64,000 nt of DNA. Source: Camillea tinctor. Lineage: Eukaryota; Ascomycota; Sordariomycetes; Xylariales; Xylariaceae. The position numbers and the translations under genes were made by a program. The stretch covers positions 124,001 through 188,000 of the forward strand of contig MU394056.1 of the NCBI GenBank assembly GCA_022578605.1. The letters are read 5' to 3'. Each line of letters starts with the position of its first letter. Position 1 is the first letter of the stretch. This document shows positions 23,701 through 36,346 of this stretch, in pieces. Under the pieces are notes generated by a model. The model had not been told where the DNA came from. It saw only the letters and a program-made list of their open reading frames with translations, and did no database searches.

Positions 23701-26700
23701 ACGGTACCTAGCCCCCTTGCCGGATTCCTGGACCCTTCCTACTACTCTGTCGTTACTGGGGTGCAGGTGGCACTTGAGGATGTCATGAGCTTCTTGTGTC
23801 ACTGACTGGAGTCGTACCCCAATCAAAAACTCCAAATAGGGTCCGGCACGTGGTTTTGATCGACTATCCTTCCTTTTTCCCGAGGTGGTCGCCACGGGAG
23901 AGAAGCCGGTAAGACGAGTAAGACAATACTGCGTGAGACAAGGGGCAGAGACGGCTGCTACACAACAATTCCTGGGATCGAATCACATAAATTGGTATTG
24001 CTATTGCAGCTCCTATAATAATATTAGGGGAAAAGGGACTTATACCTGGTTTCAACGTTCCGCTACGGGCCGTGTGATCAGGAACGCAACATAATACTTC
24101 CAGGTCGACGGTCGGCCCTGTCTACCAGCGATGCCTTGTTACAATTTGCCTAGTGGACGAGCCAGAGAGCTGGTGGACAAAGACATAAAACAGTTAACCG
24201 ACAGCGGTATCTCCAGATCTTCGATCCCGAGGTACGATGACGGTAGTTACTCTATGCTTCAAGCTTAGCGAGTTGTCGCTAGATGATATGCATCAACTCC
24301 ACTGTCATTACTATTTTTACATATTGGGCCGGGGAAAATTATGTCTCTACGTAAATAAATATTTGTGCTTTTCATCTCAACATGAGTAAAACCAGACTTG
24401 TTTCTGATAATATAGCCTGCACTGAGAAACATTATTTCTCCTGGTTATGACTTTCGTTTTCGTATCCGTTGTATGCGCCCAGCCGGACATTATAAGCTCC
24501 ATGTCGCGGGCCTTGAAGATGGAAAACCGGACCTCATTCCGCTGTCGGTTGTTAGAGTCTCACGCGCCGTATTATGATGTTGGTTGGATCTCACACCGGA
24601 AAGTGATCTTGGCACAGAAATACGTACCTACATGAGGTAGCAATTTTCCTAACCGGGTAGCACGGTATTTAAAAAAAATATTCAAAGAACAAACTTACTA
24701 CGCTTTGATGAGGGGTCTACTTACATTATTATTGAGAGCATCGAGTTGCGTTATAGCCAGGGGAGCTATAGTAAACTGTCAGTCAAGTGGTGTTTCTCGG
24801 CGGAGCCTCTTAGTGAGATGCCGACAAACACGAGAAAAAGTAAAGTCGAGGTCAAAAGAGGCATAAATACCTTTTCGAGTTATTGCGTACGATGTAGAGG
24901 CCACAGAATATGTGGCTGTTTGGAATATTAGTTAACAGTGCACTTACTAAGTAAATCGTGTAGGTCGTCGCAGCTTTCAAGAAGTTCATGATGCCTCAGT
25001 AAATATATAACTGATTATTGGTATAGCATAAAAGGCATATGCTGATTTATTCGAAAATTTAAATGTTGTTGAACACCAGAAAATCGTATTATGGAAAGGC
25101 CGCAACTTGAAATGAAGATTCATATAGCATTTAAATCGCTTCTTTTGAAGAGTTTGGGACCTTGAGTCTCATGGCACGTAGCAAGCAGAGTATTGATTAA
25201 TATCCTATGGTTTTTTTTTTGGTTTTTTTCGTGTGCTGCTGAACCCCTAATAGTTCCAAGATAACCTACCTAGGTAGTCAACCCGGACACTAGAGACGTT
25301 GAAGATTCGAAATAGAGACATCGGGTAGGTCGTCCTTGTGATAAAAAACAGCGGAAATATGTTTCGATTCTGCCGGCTAGGTAAAAATTGTTCCTCTGAG
25401 CATTCTTGCGCTGATAATAACTCGCGGAGACTGAGTGTTCCATACACGGTTGAAGGCAAACAAGAAGAAGAAGAAAAAATCGAAAAGCCTAACCTAGTAC
25501 ACTTGCGCGCGCTAGAGCGTTGTCGTCGAAATTTCATCCGCTCGTCCTTGACTCTAATGAGGTCCTCTCGAAATCAACCAAGCAGGACCGGTGCTGTACA
25601 TATGGCCTTTGCTCAATAGTCACGGCTTCAATTGGTTCGTGGGATCCTAAACCGCGAGAAGCGCGCAGGGGTGGCGTTGAAACCACGAATAGGAGGATTT
25701 TGCGGGCAAATCTTTGCCTGTGATTCGAACAAATAGGAAGTTCGGTCCGGACACCGTCCACGACTGGGGAGGTATTCGCTTAATTAGTTCGGCTTCTCGT
25801 CCGTGATTTACCGTTTTGGTAGGTGGACATGATCTAGTTTCGGTGTGTTTTGCCTTCTGAACCATTTTGTACAAATTTTTGCACATGGGCAGCCTCCGCT
25901 TAGAAAAGGGTTGTGATCTGAGATTGAAGGCTGGCCGATCATATGCTTGGTGTTTAATGGAGGTGGCAACCCAATGCGAGGTAGGAACCAAATTGTATTA
26001 ATTTGCATCACATTATATACAGACGAATATACATCACAAAGAGGCAAGTGATAGACAATATGTAGTAGTAAATAAAGGAGGAGCTATTGTGATTTTGGTT
26101 GATATTTCTCGTATGAGTAGGTCATATCTCATTTGTGATCGAGTCTTCTAGGCTTTTAGGCAATCTCTAGAATCACCAAGTAGTTTAAAACCAAACACCC
26201 GCGCGTCTATAATTAATTGAATCGCATGACAGGTTTTCTTGGACCTTCCTGAATGTAGGATTGTAATACTCGGTGGTGTTAGGTCCTTCATAAAGGGAAA
26301 GAAAAGAAAATATGGATAGGGGGGACTCCTTTGGTTAGTACATAGAATCCATTTTTACTTATTTTTCAGCACAGCACTGTTGAAATTCCTCTTCCTAACT
26401 GTCTAGTCTGCATCAGAACGAAGTCCTGAATTAACAATAACCAGACAAAAAATTGTTCACATATCATGATGAAGAGATGCTATATGAGGTCGATGTTCGT
26501 ATTAGACTTCGTGTTTGGCAATTGAGAGATGTTCAATTATTTAGCCGGAAAACAAACTTGTAAGTTATATACTTAGTAAACTGGTTTGTGCGGTATAGTC
26601 TCGTCATGTCTTTCATCATTCTTGTTTCCTATATTATAATAGCATGCCGATAATGGTACCAGGGAGGAAGTAAGAGCTTCGAGAGAGGTATGTCACCGGC

Positions 26701-29700
26701 TATATGTGTAAAGATCTAATGACACATATCGTCATGAGTTTGAAGATAGATTTTTCCTTCCTAGTTGGTCTCTCGTGAAGCTTTACTCCGCAGAAAGGCC
26801 TATATCCAGTTTGTGACATGACTATAACCCAGCCTGTTCTGGGGTGTATCGTAAACTAGGGTTGATTTTCCACAATTTCTTGCTGGCGAGGTGAAACAAT
26901 ACACCTGAGTTATCAGCATGCTGCCAAGATTAGTTCCTATTTATTATATTTTGGATGTTGATGTATACATACGTGGCATGGTTATAATACAATGGAGACA
27001 CGCTAACACATGTACGAATTAGGCGTTATACATTCGTAAGGACATCAAAGCCTACAAAGTATAACCCAACTTGGAACTGTCTGGCATATATGAGTTGCTG
27101 TCTAACTCAAATCGTCGACAGCAAACGAACAGAGATGATGTATAACGCATGTAACCTACAGTAATGCACACGAATGGATCACAAAATGTTTCGTCGCCCC
27201 TAGTTTAGAAACTAGGGCCATCTCTTAGACGGCATCCTCTGGCTCGTGTTTTCCCCTTTTCCAGACAGCTGGAACCACCTTAAGAGTGTTTATTTTATGG
27301 AACCTAATTATATAGCCTAAGAAGAAGTGTAGGGGAAGGGTATTAGTAGAAGGGCTTAGGGAAATCGTTCTAATGGTAATACGCTAATGGGGATGGTATA
27401 GGAGTGGACGTAGGATATCAGACTTATTATACAATCGATTATTATTATCATCTATATACCTACCCTGAGTATTACACCGGAAAGGGGGCAAACCATCTGT
27501 AGAAGCCCCTCAAAACACACATCTAACAGTAGCTACGAGTCGGGTGGCAAGTCCCATTATAACCCTTTTCTGCGTTTTCTGCGTTTTCTGCGTTAAATAT
27601 TCTACTATCGCCACCATTGTCGTAATTTTTATTTACTTGACCATCTGGCAATACCAACACCGACTTCCTGTCATGAATAGTGGTAACACAAGCCCAGACA
27701 TGTCAAATAATACTAAGTATACCAAGTTCGTACGTGCTTTAAATGTCCGTGTTCTGATCCCTGTCTTCTCCAAATCCTCCACCTCATCGCCCGGGTTGGC
27801 CAAAACCATCTGCGGGAGACCAACATCGTGCTGCTACTACCACTACGCATTACTACTCAGAAGCGTGGCCTCGCCATGCCTCGCCATGCCTACCCACCAC
27901 AAACTCCTCAGACGATCGTCCATTCGTTATCATTCAAGATCGCGGGGAAGACAGGTCCAGAACCGGTGAAGTTCTGTGTGGGGATTCTTGTGATCTACAC
28001 TTTCAAATGCTTTACGAGGAGCCATAATACTATCCATCGTTATGGGGTCAACTAGCTTCCCCTGTCCTAGTATGTAGGGTATAACGTGATTAACGTGGAG
28101 AAGTTCAGCTATTTATCTAGCTAGGATAGCTGAACTAGTCGTCTGCGGGACATTCAACACCAAGGCTGGCCGATCATACTCTCATGCTTCACTACTGACA
28201 AACGATCAATAGATATGTAGGTAACTTAGCACTTAGCAAATAAAAGGGACACGAGGGAAGTTAAAACTGCTCTCTATATAGAGCTCAACCTGTAAAAATC
28301 AAAAACAGCCATATAAAATCAAGAAGTTGATGGAAATGAATTTGGTGTCTAGGGGGAGGGGGCCTGACTACCTATGCTAGTGTAGACGTAGTGTAAAATC
28401 TTCAAAAGTCGTAGGTCCGCTCTCTGCCAAGGCTGACTGGGGATGCGAGTCTTATCAGGGATGGCACAGATCACCAGTCACGCTGCAGTCCCATTCTCTT
28501 TTCGAGTCTCTCTCCACCACTGCTCGGCACCCAGCGTCGACGATTCCGAACTGTGAGATGAGCCGTTCTTTTGCTGTTTCCCCCCCTTCCTACACCATAT
28601 GCTGCGTTCCCACCTGCCACCTACCACGCTTGCTATGAATGGACAAGAGTGCAACCAAGAATATTATGAGGCCATACTATTATCCCCGTTCTGCTCTATG
28701 CTCCCACTGAGTTGGCGTGTACTTGTAGGTCAGCTTCACAGAGTTGACAAACACTTAGATAAAATATATCTACATTTCCATGGAAAGAAAACCATCTACT
28801 GGTTCTTATGTATGGGTTTATACTAACTGTGGATCTCGCCGACAACATTGCCGCAACAGTGTGGCCCCTTCGAGGCATCTATTGCCTACCCGAGTTCTCC
28901 AACCTGCAAGAGTCGGCGCCAGTTAGCCGAATTCATGTACCCCTCGTGGGTATCGTGCCCGTCATCCCTGCAACTTCTTGCTTGCGATCCATTAACCCCA
29001 GGCCTTATCCCTCAAGTGGGCAATATAACAGGCACCCCGAGGGGGGGAGTCCTCCAGAGTGAGCACCTGTCGAACATCTACCAGACTTTCAACCTTTTCA
29101 ACCCCAACTTGTCACTTCATCTGCCTTCACCTGCCCCGCTGTGGTATATTACCACTTCAATATACATGCGCTACTCGATATTGCTCTGATGGGAAGGGGT
29201 ACATCTTCTCCAATCGTATCACCACAGAGCAACAACAACTTCTTCCTCTACATGCATGCCAAGACCGTGGACAATATCTGCCTTCGTTGAGAAGGAGACT
29301 ATTCCAGGCGTACGGCATTACCTTGGTCGGATCGGGCATTTCTTTGACTTCCTTTGGTCCACCATCCTTCCGGACGCTCTGGCAGTCCCTTGCTCTAACC
29401 CTACCACCATTTCTACGAACTTGGGAGAGAAGAGAGGCCAGTGGCACTCTGTGGAACGTGGTAGATCCTGTACGTCCATCTTAAGTCTTCTCCTACACCC
29501 CCCCCTGTGGCCTGTCATCCAGTCGTCCCCCTCTCACACTTCGAGTCCCTGCCACATGCCTTTTGCATACCTCCGTCCTCTGCAGAGCCGTATTGCCTGC
29601 TACTACCGTGCTGATCACCTCCCACCCTTTTGGGGTCCGTCAAGACTTTGGACATAACATCATGCTCATATCTCCAGCTTCCCATAGTAAAAGACCCTCG

Positions 29701-29986
29701 GTCCGGTCAAGTACCGCTGTCTAGACTGGCTAGACATACTGCCAAGACCAAGGCAATAAGGATACAACTATTATCCTCCAAGAGCATATAGCTTCCTTAT
29801 CTCGCACCTCTCTGGGACTTGGGACCCTCCTTAGAATTTGGGGTAAACCGTTACCATCAACCACTTACGCTCGTTAGAAATATTATCTTGAATGATATGC
29901 GAAGTCTCGGCGTCTTTGTCGACGGCTTATACTTATACTTATCTAGCTAACACCAAGTAAGAGTCGCAACCACGGACTACTCAAAC
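20729..29986. other. 9-kb region without a supportable gene; xyr1 upstream region
   Basis: Both strands show only short open frames without domains. From 21 to 28 kb the sequence is moderately AT-rich, with no inverted or direct terminal repeats that I could find by eye. Small local repeats exist: a 9-bp unit ttttctgcg three times at 27566-27592 and ctcgccatg twice near 27871. From about 28860 to 29650 the plus strand becomes C-rich and purine-poor, resembling a long promoter/leader of the XlnR-type gene that starts at 29987. Decayed genes or a long untranslated transcript are possible but not demonstrated. Confidence 0.5.
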
Positions 29987-32932
29987 ATGTTGTCGAACCC
30001 ACTCCAACGGTTCTCACCGTATCATACTCTGCCGTCTAACGCTCTTTTATCCAATACTCACGTCCCGGGGGGCCATCTCCACGCGGCTGGTTTGGACACA
30101 TTCGGTCATGGATCACAATATGCACTCCAGCATCTTCAACAACATGTAGGCGTTCATGCTCCTCATCTTGCCCGTGCGCCACAGCCCAAGCACCGACAAC
30201 ATCCCTATGGGGGTCCATCCACCAGAACTACAGGAGCAGCCGGGCCTATTAGGAGAAGAATCAGCAGAGCTTGCGACCAATGTAACCAACTGAGGACTAA
30301 GTGTGATGGGCAGCACCCTTGTGCTCACTGCATAGGTAACTAGAACCCTATAGTTTGTAACGCTGGTCACGTAATGTCTAATTCACTCCATCAGAATTCG
30401 GTCTTGGGTGCGAATATATCCGCGAAAGGAAAAAGAGAGGAAAGGCATCGCGCAAAGACCTCGCTCAACAAGCAGCAGCACAAGCGGCGGCGGCGGCACA
30501 AAGTGGGCAAAAGTCCCCAAGCCAGAACGATGAGAACGGTTCCTCTTCGGAACAACGAGCGGACAATCCAGCCTCCATCAAACCAGAACAGCAACAAGCA
30601 AATTCGGCTGATAAAACTCTTAACGATATTGGCGAGGACGCCATGGAGCGTAGTCAGAGAACCGGTAGCCTAGATAGCTTAGCAGAGCTGAGTACGCACC
30701 AAACTCACATGCCGAGTCATCCAGGATCACTAGACAGAGACCATCTCGACAGTCCAACATCTTTGGACTTAAATGGATACGGCAATGTCGGAAATCCATT
30801 CGACAGACCAGGAATAGGCAGTCTTATAAGTGGAACTGCACACACAGCCTACGGATCCAGCCAGGGGCTTTCTAACTATCCAGATATCCCCTATGCTTTA
30901 CAAACTCAGAGTCCTACCAATTACCCTACAAATCCGTCAGCAACTTTCCGTATCGAAACCAGCCCGCTCAGTGCGTATCCTATGGCGGGAGAGACAACAC
31001 CACCAGCATGGATGTCTATGTCCTCGCCTCCTCCGCAGTACCAGACCCACATCCCTCAGAATACATATCATCAACAACTACGATACCCTGTTCTTAACCC
31101 TCTTATCCCCCATCTAGGAAGTATAATCCCCGTTTCACTTGCGTGTGATCTTATCGACCTCTACTTTGCAAGTTCATCTTCGGCCCACGCCCATCCTATG
31201 TCACCATACGTCTTAGGCTTTGTCTTCCGAAAGCGATCGTTCCTACACCCGAGCAAGCCCCGACAATGTCAACCAGCCTTGCTAGCTAGCATGCTTTGGG
31301 TGGCAGCACAGACAAGCGACGCTCCATTCTTGACAAGCGTGCCTTCAGCAAGAGGCAAGATTTGCCAGAAGCTTCTCGAACTCACCGTCAACCTCCTTAA
31401 ACCATTAATACACACGCCTTCTGGTGAAGCTTCACCAGTATCAAGTCCTGTGATTGATGGTGTTGCGCTAGGCGGGCTGGGAGTAGCCCTCCCGGGCTCG
31501 ATGAGCATAGAGAACTTGACCGGGGAGTCTGGAGCATTCGGTGCTGCGGGCACCTTAGACGATGTCGTGACTTATATTCACTTGGCCACGGTAGTTTCGG
31601 CGAGCGAATATAAAGGGGCAAGCCTAAGGTGGTGGAACGCAGCATGGTCTCTTGCCAGGGAACTGAAATTGGGTCGCGAACTTCCTTCGAGCGCTCCTTC
31701 GATGGTTCATAGCAATGGCAATGACGTGAGCGCCAGCGGTGATGCCGAGGATGATCTCGGCAACAGCGTCAATTCGGGCCTCATGGGTGAGGAAGAGCGT
31801 GAGGAAAGGAGACGTATCTGGTGGTTGACGTACATCGTGGATCGTCACCTGGCGCTGTGCTACAATCGACCATTATTCCTCCTGGATATCGAATGTGAGG
31901 GTCTTTTACAACCTATGGACGATACCGATTGGCAGAATGGAAACTTCCGCTCATATACGACGGATCCTGCTTTGGCCGAGCAATCTGAAGGAGATAGTGG
32001 GCGAGTGCGTGGGCCACACTTTGAATGTAACGGCCATAGTATATTTGGTTATTTCCTACCCTTGATGACCATCCTTGGGGAAATTGTTGACCTCCACCAC
32101 GCCCGGAATCATCCTCGATTTGGCGTTGGGTTTCGCTCAGCAAGGGAATGGGATGACCAGCAGGCCGAGATTGTGCGGCACCTCGAGGCATACGAGCAGA
32201 GCCTGAAGAAGTTCGAGCAACGCCACTTCAACATGAGCAACGAGGACAAGAACGAGCAGTCCGCCACACTAGAGATGCCCTCGGAACTAGACCACATAGA
32301 CTCACCGTCGGGACGATCAGCTCACACGAGCTCATCGCGAATGACAGAGTCAGATATCCAGACACGGATCGTCATGTCATACGGCACGCACGTCATGCAC
32401 GTTCTTCACATCTTGCTGACGGGAAAATGGGACCCGATTAATTTGTTAGATGATAACGACCTATGGATCTCCTCTCAGGGATTCATCACCGCAACCGGCC
32501 ATGCCGTCTCGGCCGCCGAGGCCATCAGCAACATCCTCGAGTACGACCCGGGCCTCGAGTTCATGCCATTCTTCTTCGGGATCTATCTCCTACAGGGGTC
32601 TTTCTTGCTGCTCCTCATCGCCGACAAGCTGCAGCTCGAGGCTTCAGCCAGCGTCGTTCGCGCCTGCGAGACCATCATCCGGGCGCACGAGGCCTGCGTC
32701 GTCACGCTGAACACAGAGTACCAGGTAAGACACATGGAAAATTTGCCCTAGCGAAAATAAAAAAGCAGAGAGCTAACAGGCAGCACAGCGTAATTTCAGC
32801 AAGGTCATGCGCAGCGCCCTGGCCCAGGTCCGCGGCCGCGTGCCCGAAGATCTCGGGGAGCAACACCAGCGCCGCCGCGAGGTACTGGCGCTTTATCGAT
32901 GGACTGGAGACGGCACCGGGCTGGCTCTATAA
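29987..32932 (+). CDS. xyr1: XlnR/Xyr1-type activator of xylanase and cellulase genes
   Basis: Zn2Cys6 master regulator of hemicellulase, cellulase and D-xylose metabolism genes in filamentous ascomycetes. Exons 29987-30335, 30395-32724 and 32789-32932 give 940 aa, a length I recall for Trichoderma Xyr1. The cluster is C96, C99, C106, C112, C115 and C122 in [20 protein letters not shown]; the sixth cysteine lies in exon 2 after the 59-nt intron. The linker [20 protein letters not shown] is diagnostic of XlnR. The middle region has LGNILP-like [33 protein letters not shown] and [20 protein letters not shown]. The C-terminus is [20 protein letters not shown] and ends TGDGTGLAL. All landmark blocks are intact, so the gene looks functional. 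The domain order matches known XlnR proteins, and the ATG gives the conserved MLSNPL start. The upstream gap is unusually long (9 kb). Confidence 0.96.
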
Positions 32933-33831
32933 ACAAAAGAAAAAAAACACCTAACTACCCTGTCTATCTATCTATCTACCCCTTAATTATGGCGAAACAG
33001 GATAAACCTCTCCCCCAAAAATAAACGAAAAAAAAGAAAAAAGCCCAAGTGATACCATTTGCCCTTTCCAACACCCCCCTTTTTATATATATATCGGCTC
33101 GATTTTCAGATCGTCGCGGGCGTCTTGTGGATTTTGCTTTTGTTTTTGTTTTGCTTTTATCGCGGTTACGAACGGTTCTTCAAAAAATAGGGGAAATATC
33201 TGGTTAGGGACAACTCGCAACGGGGAGGTTCGGGAGGAAACCAAAACAAAAAGTCAGGATTTGTCCATTCCCTCCCCCATTTTATCTTTTCTTATTATTA
33301 CCACCTCTTCCCCCCTTTTCGGATTATCGTCGATATGTGTGTTTGATTACTTCTGTGGCATGCTTGGTGGAGAGGGAGGGATAAGAGACGGTGCTAAGAG
33401 TGCTATGTGTAGGAGAGGGCGTTTGTATATGGTGTGATGATACGATGCTATGGATGGATGAGATGTGTGTAGTAGTATCATTGTTTTTTTGTATGAAGGG
33501 AACAATTTCCGTTGGTGTTATTATTACGATGGAGGCCGGGATTTGTTTGAATACCTGCTGTCGGGGATAAATAGGGGGATAGGCTTTGGTTCAATGATCG
33601 CAGAGTTTGTGTATACTTATACTTATATATCTATATATATCTCGAAAGTAAAAATCCGCAATATACCTAGGCTAGTTTTGACTTCAATTTCTATGTTCTT
33701 TTCCAAAACAATCTATTTCCTTTGAACTTGTGTTCGTAGTATACTTATTGATGTATCCCTTCCAATTTTGGTTTCATGAGCTGGATCGATCTCATAAATA
33801 TTCACTTTACTCTGGCCGAGAAATTATAGCT
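32933..33831. other. xyr1 3' region
   Basis: Probable 3' untranslated and intergenic sequence with homopolymer tracts and a short CTAT repeat at about 32964-32978. An 86-codon open frame at 33465-33725 is AT-rich and has no domain. I see no gene. Confidence 0.6.
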
Positions 33832-33922
33832 GGTCGAGTGGCCCAATGGCAAGGCGTCTGACTACGATCCTCATCGGGGTTAGTTAATCAGAAGATTGTG
33901 GGTTCGATCCCCATCTTGATCA
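33832..33922 (+). tRNA. tRNA-Arg (anticodon ACG) with a 19-nt intron
   Basis: The cloverleaf can be drawn by hand. The acceptor arm GGTCGAG pairs with CTTGATC (two G-U pairs). The D arm is TGGCCCAATGGCAAGGC. The anticodon stem TCTGA/TCAGA has the loop CTACGA plus A, interrupted after position 37 by the intron 33868-33886. The T arm is GTGGG-TTCGATC-CCCAT, and the discriminator base is A. Without the intron, the anticodon arm matches fungal tRNA-Arg(ACG). A T-rich tract about 33 nt downstream (33956-33968) can serve as the Pol III terminator. Confidence 0.9.
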
Positions 33923-35267
33923 CGATACAACAACACCATTGTGATTGTTACATTTCTTTTTTTTTCTTTCTCTCTTTTGCTTTGCTACTACGTGATGTAA
34001 GGACATAGTGCTTAACCCAAGTTCTAGAAATAATCTTGGACTGACCGATTTGGTGCTGCTCCGTAGATCTTCACGGTCATTTCTAGGGTGTCCCCCCTTT
34101 TATTCTTGCTTTTTTTGCATTTGCTCATGGAAACAGGTCTGATAGGGTCGCATTAGCGGGTGTGATCTCGGCGATGGATGGGGTTTGGATGATGGTTTAT
34201 TTGCGAGAAATATCAGGGATTGGTTCCGTAGATTTGGGGGACGTTATCGACTCTAGACCTGCTTCATGTTATGTAAGTGGTGTGTATTGTACTGTAGGTT
34301 TGGTGACAATGAGAACCCCCTGAAACTCGGAGTATGTTAAACGCTGATGGAACCCACATTGGCTAGCACATGTCTTGTTAAGCCATCCACGACTACCAAC
34401 CAATTCAGTTCGTAGTTATTACTACTACTAGGTCCTACTACTACAACTACTACTACTACCTACTCGCTACCTACCTACTTAAGGAAAACCAATCATTCAT
34501 TATCAAAGAGTTAGATCAGGTTGAGTTGACGAGAGCGATTGGTCACGACTGAGTCAACTTACTTAAGCTCAAACGCCAAGATGGTATCATATATAGTGTT
34601 GCATAGATATATAACTTCATTATTTAGCTTCGAGTATTATTTGGTTATTATTATAGTTCTTATTGTTCTGACTGTGACGTTGTAGTAGTTAGTGTAACTT
34701 GATCTTGGAGATAATTTGGAGGTTTTCCAAGGTTCTTAGTTTTCGTCTAACGTTGCTTCGTAGAAGTGCATGCGGGGTTGGTGGGGTTGAGAACGAAACA
34801 AAGAAAAAAAACAATCTTGTGGTCCCTGCAGGAACTTTTTTTTCTTACCTTTTTACATAACCTATTAGACTGAGTGAGGGGTAACAGAGATAGGATAGGT
34901 AACTATAGAGGTACAATGTAGTAGGTAAGCAGGTAAGTTACCTAACTTAGCTGACTCAGATGCATTTCGATAAAAGCCCAACCATGATAAATCCCCACGG
35001 TTACACGGGTCGGTTCTAGTGTTTATGTAGTACCTAGTACCTACATAGTATACACAGCTAAGCCTTACCGTAAGATAAACCCCTACCTAACCTTACCTAG
35101 GTACCGAACCTTGCAGAGGTACGGATCGTAAATCCTTCTTCCCGTCTTCTTTTTATTTTTCTTGGTCACATATAATAAAGTAGCTGTGGTCTGTCCGAAC
35201 GTCATATTACACTATATTACCATTTTAATCTCCGAGTCTGCCCCCCTCTCACCACCACCAATCCAAC
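33923..35267. other. intergenic region before dcs1
   Basis: No gene is seen. It includes a run of TAC triplets (about 34420-34460), several TAGGTACCTA-like words (34900-35110) and a near-palindrome around 35020-35045 (tgtagtacctagtacctaca). The last 150 bp form the dcs1 promoter and leader. Confidence 0.6.
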
Positions 35268-36346
35268 ATGGCCACCGAAGAGAGCAAACGCCGCGTAGAG
35301 GCCATGGTCCCGAGGTTCCAACTGGACCGTGTACTGAACCAAGGTACGTCATAGGAGGGATTCGCTCGCCTCGTATGGAAACAGAAATATAAAGAGAAAT
35401 ATAAATGGAAACTCACAGCATGCTTTACCATGCAGACGAGGCAGGACGGCGGGTCACTCTCTACGGCCAAATCGACGCGCAACCCGCACTTCTCATTCTC
35501 GAACGAGCCCCCTTTCCCGAATCATCTGAGTACTTATCTGCACTGCCCACCAATTTGCGCAGCCTCACAAACCTAAGCAATAATGACATCTACGCCTGGT
35601 TCCTGGGCTCAGGCGGTCCCGTATTCGAGAGCGACGAGGAGGGTAAATATGCCGACTTTAAGATATCCCTTATCTGCCCCTGCAACGAAAAACACATCAA
35701 GAAACACAGCAAGCAGGGCTTCCGCTACGTGACCGAGACACCCGAGATTTACCGTGACAAGGTACGGCCGCTCATGCAGGTGAGCCGAGAAGAAGGCCAC
35801 TTGAACTGGGTCTACAACATAATAGAGGGGCGCAAAGAAGTCGAGGATGTGATATACAGAACACCCCTCGGTAAGGCTGGAGACGAAGGCTTCCTACTGC
35901 TGCCCAATCTCCACTGGGACCGGAAAACCATCGAAGCGCTGCACCTGCTAGGAATAGTGGAACGACGGGATATATGGAGCCTGAGAGATCTGAAGAAGAA
36001 GCATCTTCCATGGCTTAGGCACATGAAATCTAAGCTTATCGACGCCACCATCGAGACATATCCCCAGATTGAAGCAGACCAACTGAAATTATTCTGTCAT
36101 TACCAACCAACCTACTACCACTTCCACATCCACGTGGTCCATGTCATGCTGGAAGCGAACTCTACACAGTCGATGGGGAAAGCGGTGGGAATGGATACCA
36201 TTATTGAACAACTTGAATCAATGAAAGGGGACGAGGAAACAGGTATGGATAGCATCTCCCTGAGCTATACGGTAGGTGAGGCGTCGGATTTGTGGATAAA
36301 TGTATTCGAGCCTCTCAAGAACCATAGAGCTTCTCCACCGCAGTGA
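35268..36346 (+). CDS. dcs1: scavenger mRNA-decapping enzyme DcpS/Dcs1
   Basis: HIT-superfamily pyrophosphatase that hydrolyses m7GpppN cap remnants left by 3'-to-5' mRNA decay. Exons 35268-35343 and 35436-36346 give 328 aa. An N-terminal domain-swapped dimerisation domain (DRVLNQDEAGRRVTLYGQI) is followed by the catalytic HIT domain. Its triad motif is H254-F-H256-I-H258-V-V-H261 in YYHFHIHVVHV, with the conserved LHWDRKT upstream that contacts the cap. The length is close to human DcpS (337 aa). The last 32 bp of coding sequence overlap, on the opposite strand, the last exon of the GILT-family gene. Confidence 0.94.

Noticed and set aside
29059..29657. Open frames of 133-141 codons upstream of xyr1
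   Set aside because: No domain, frames overlap each other in a C-rich segment with few stops, no convincing splice structure.
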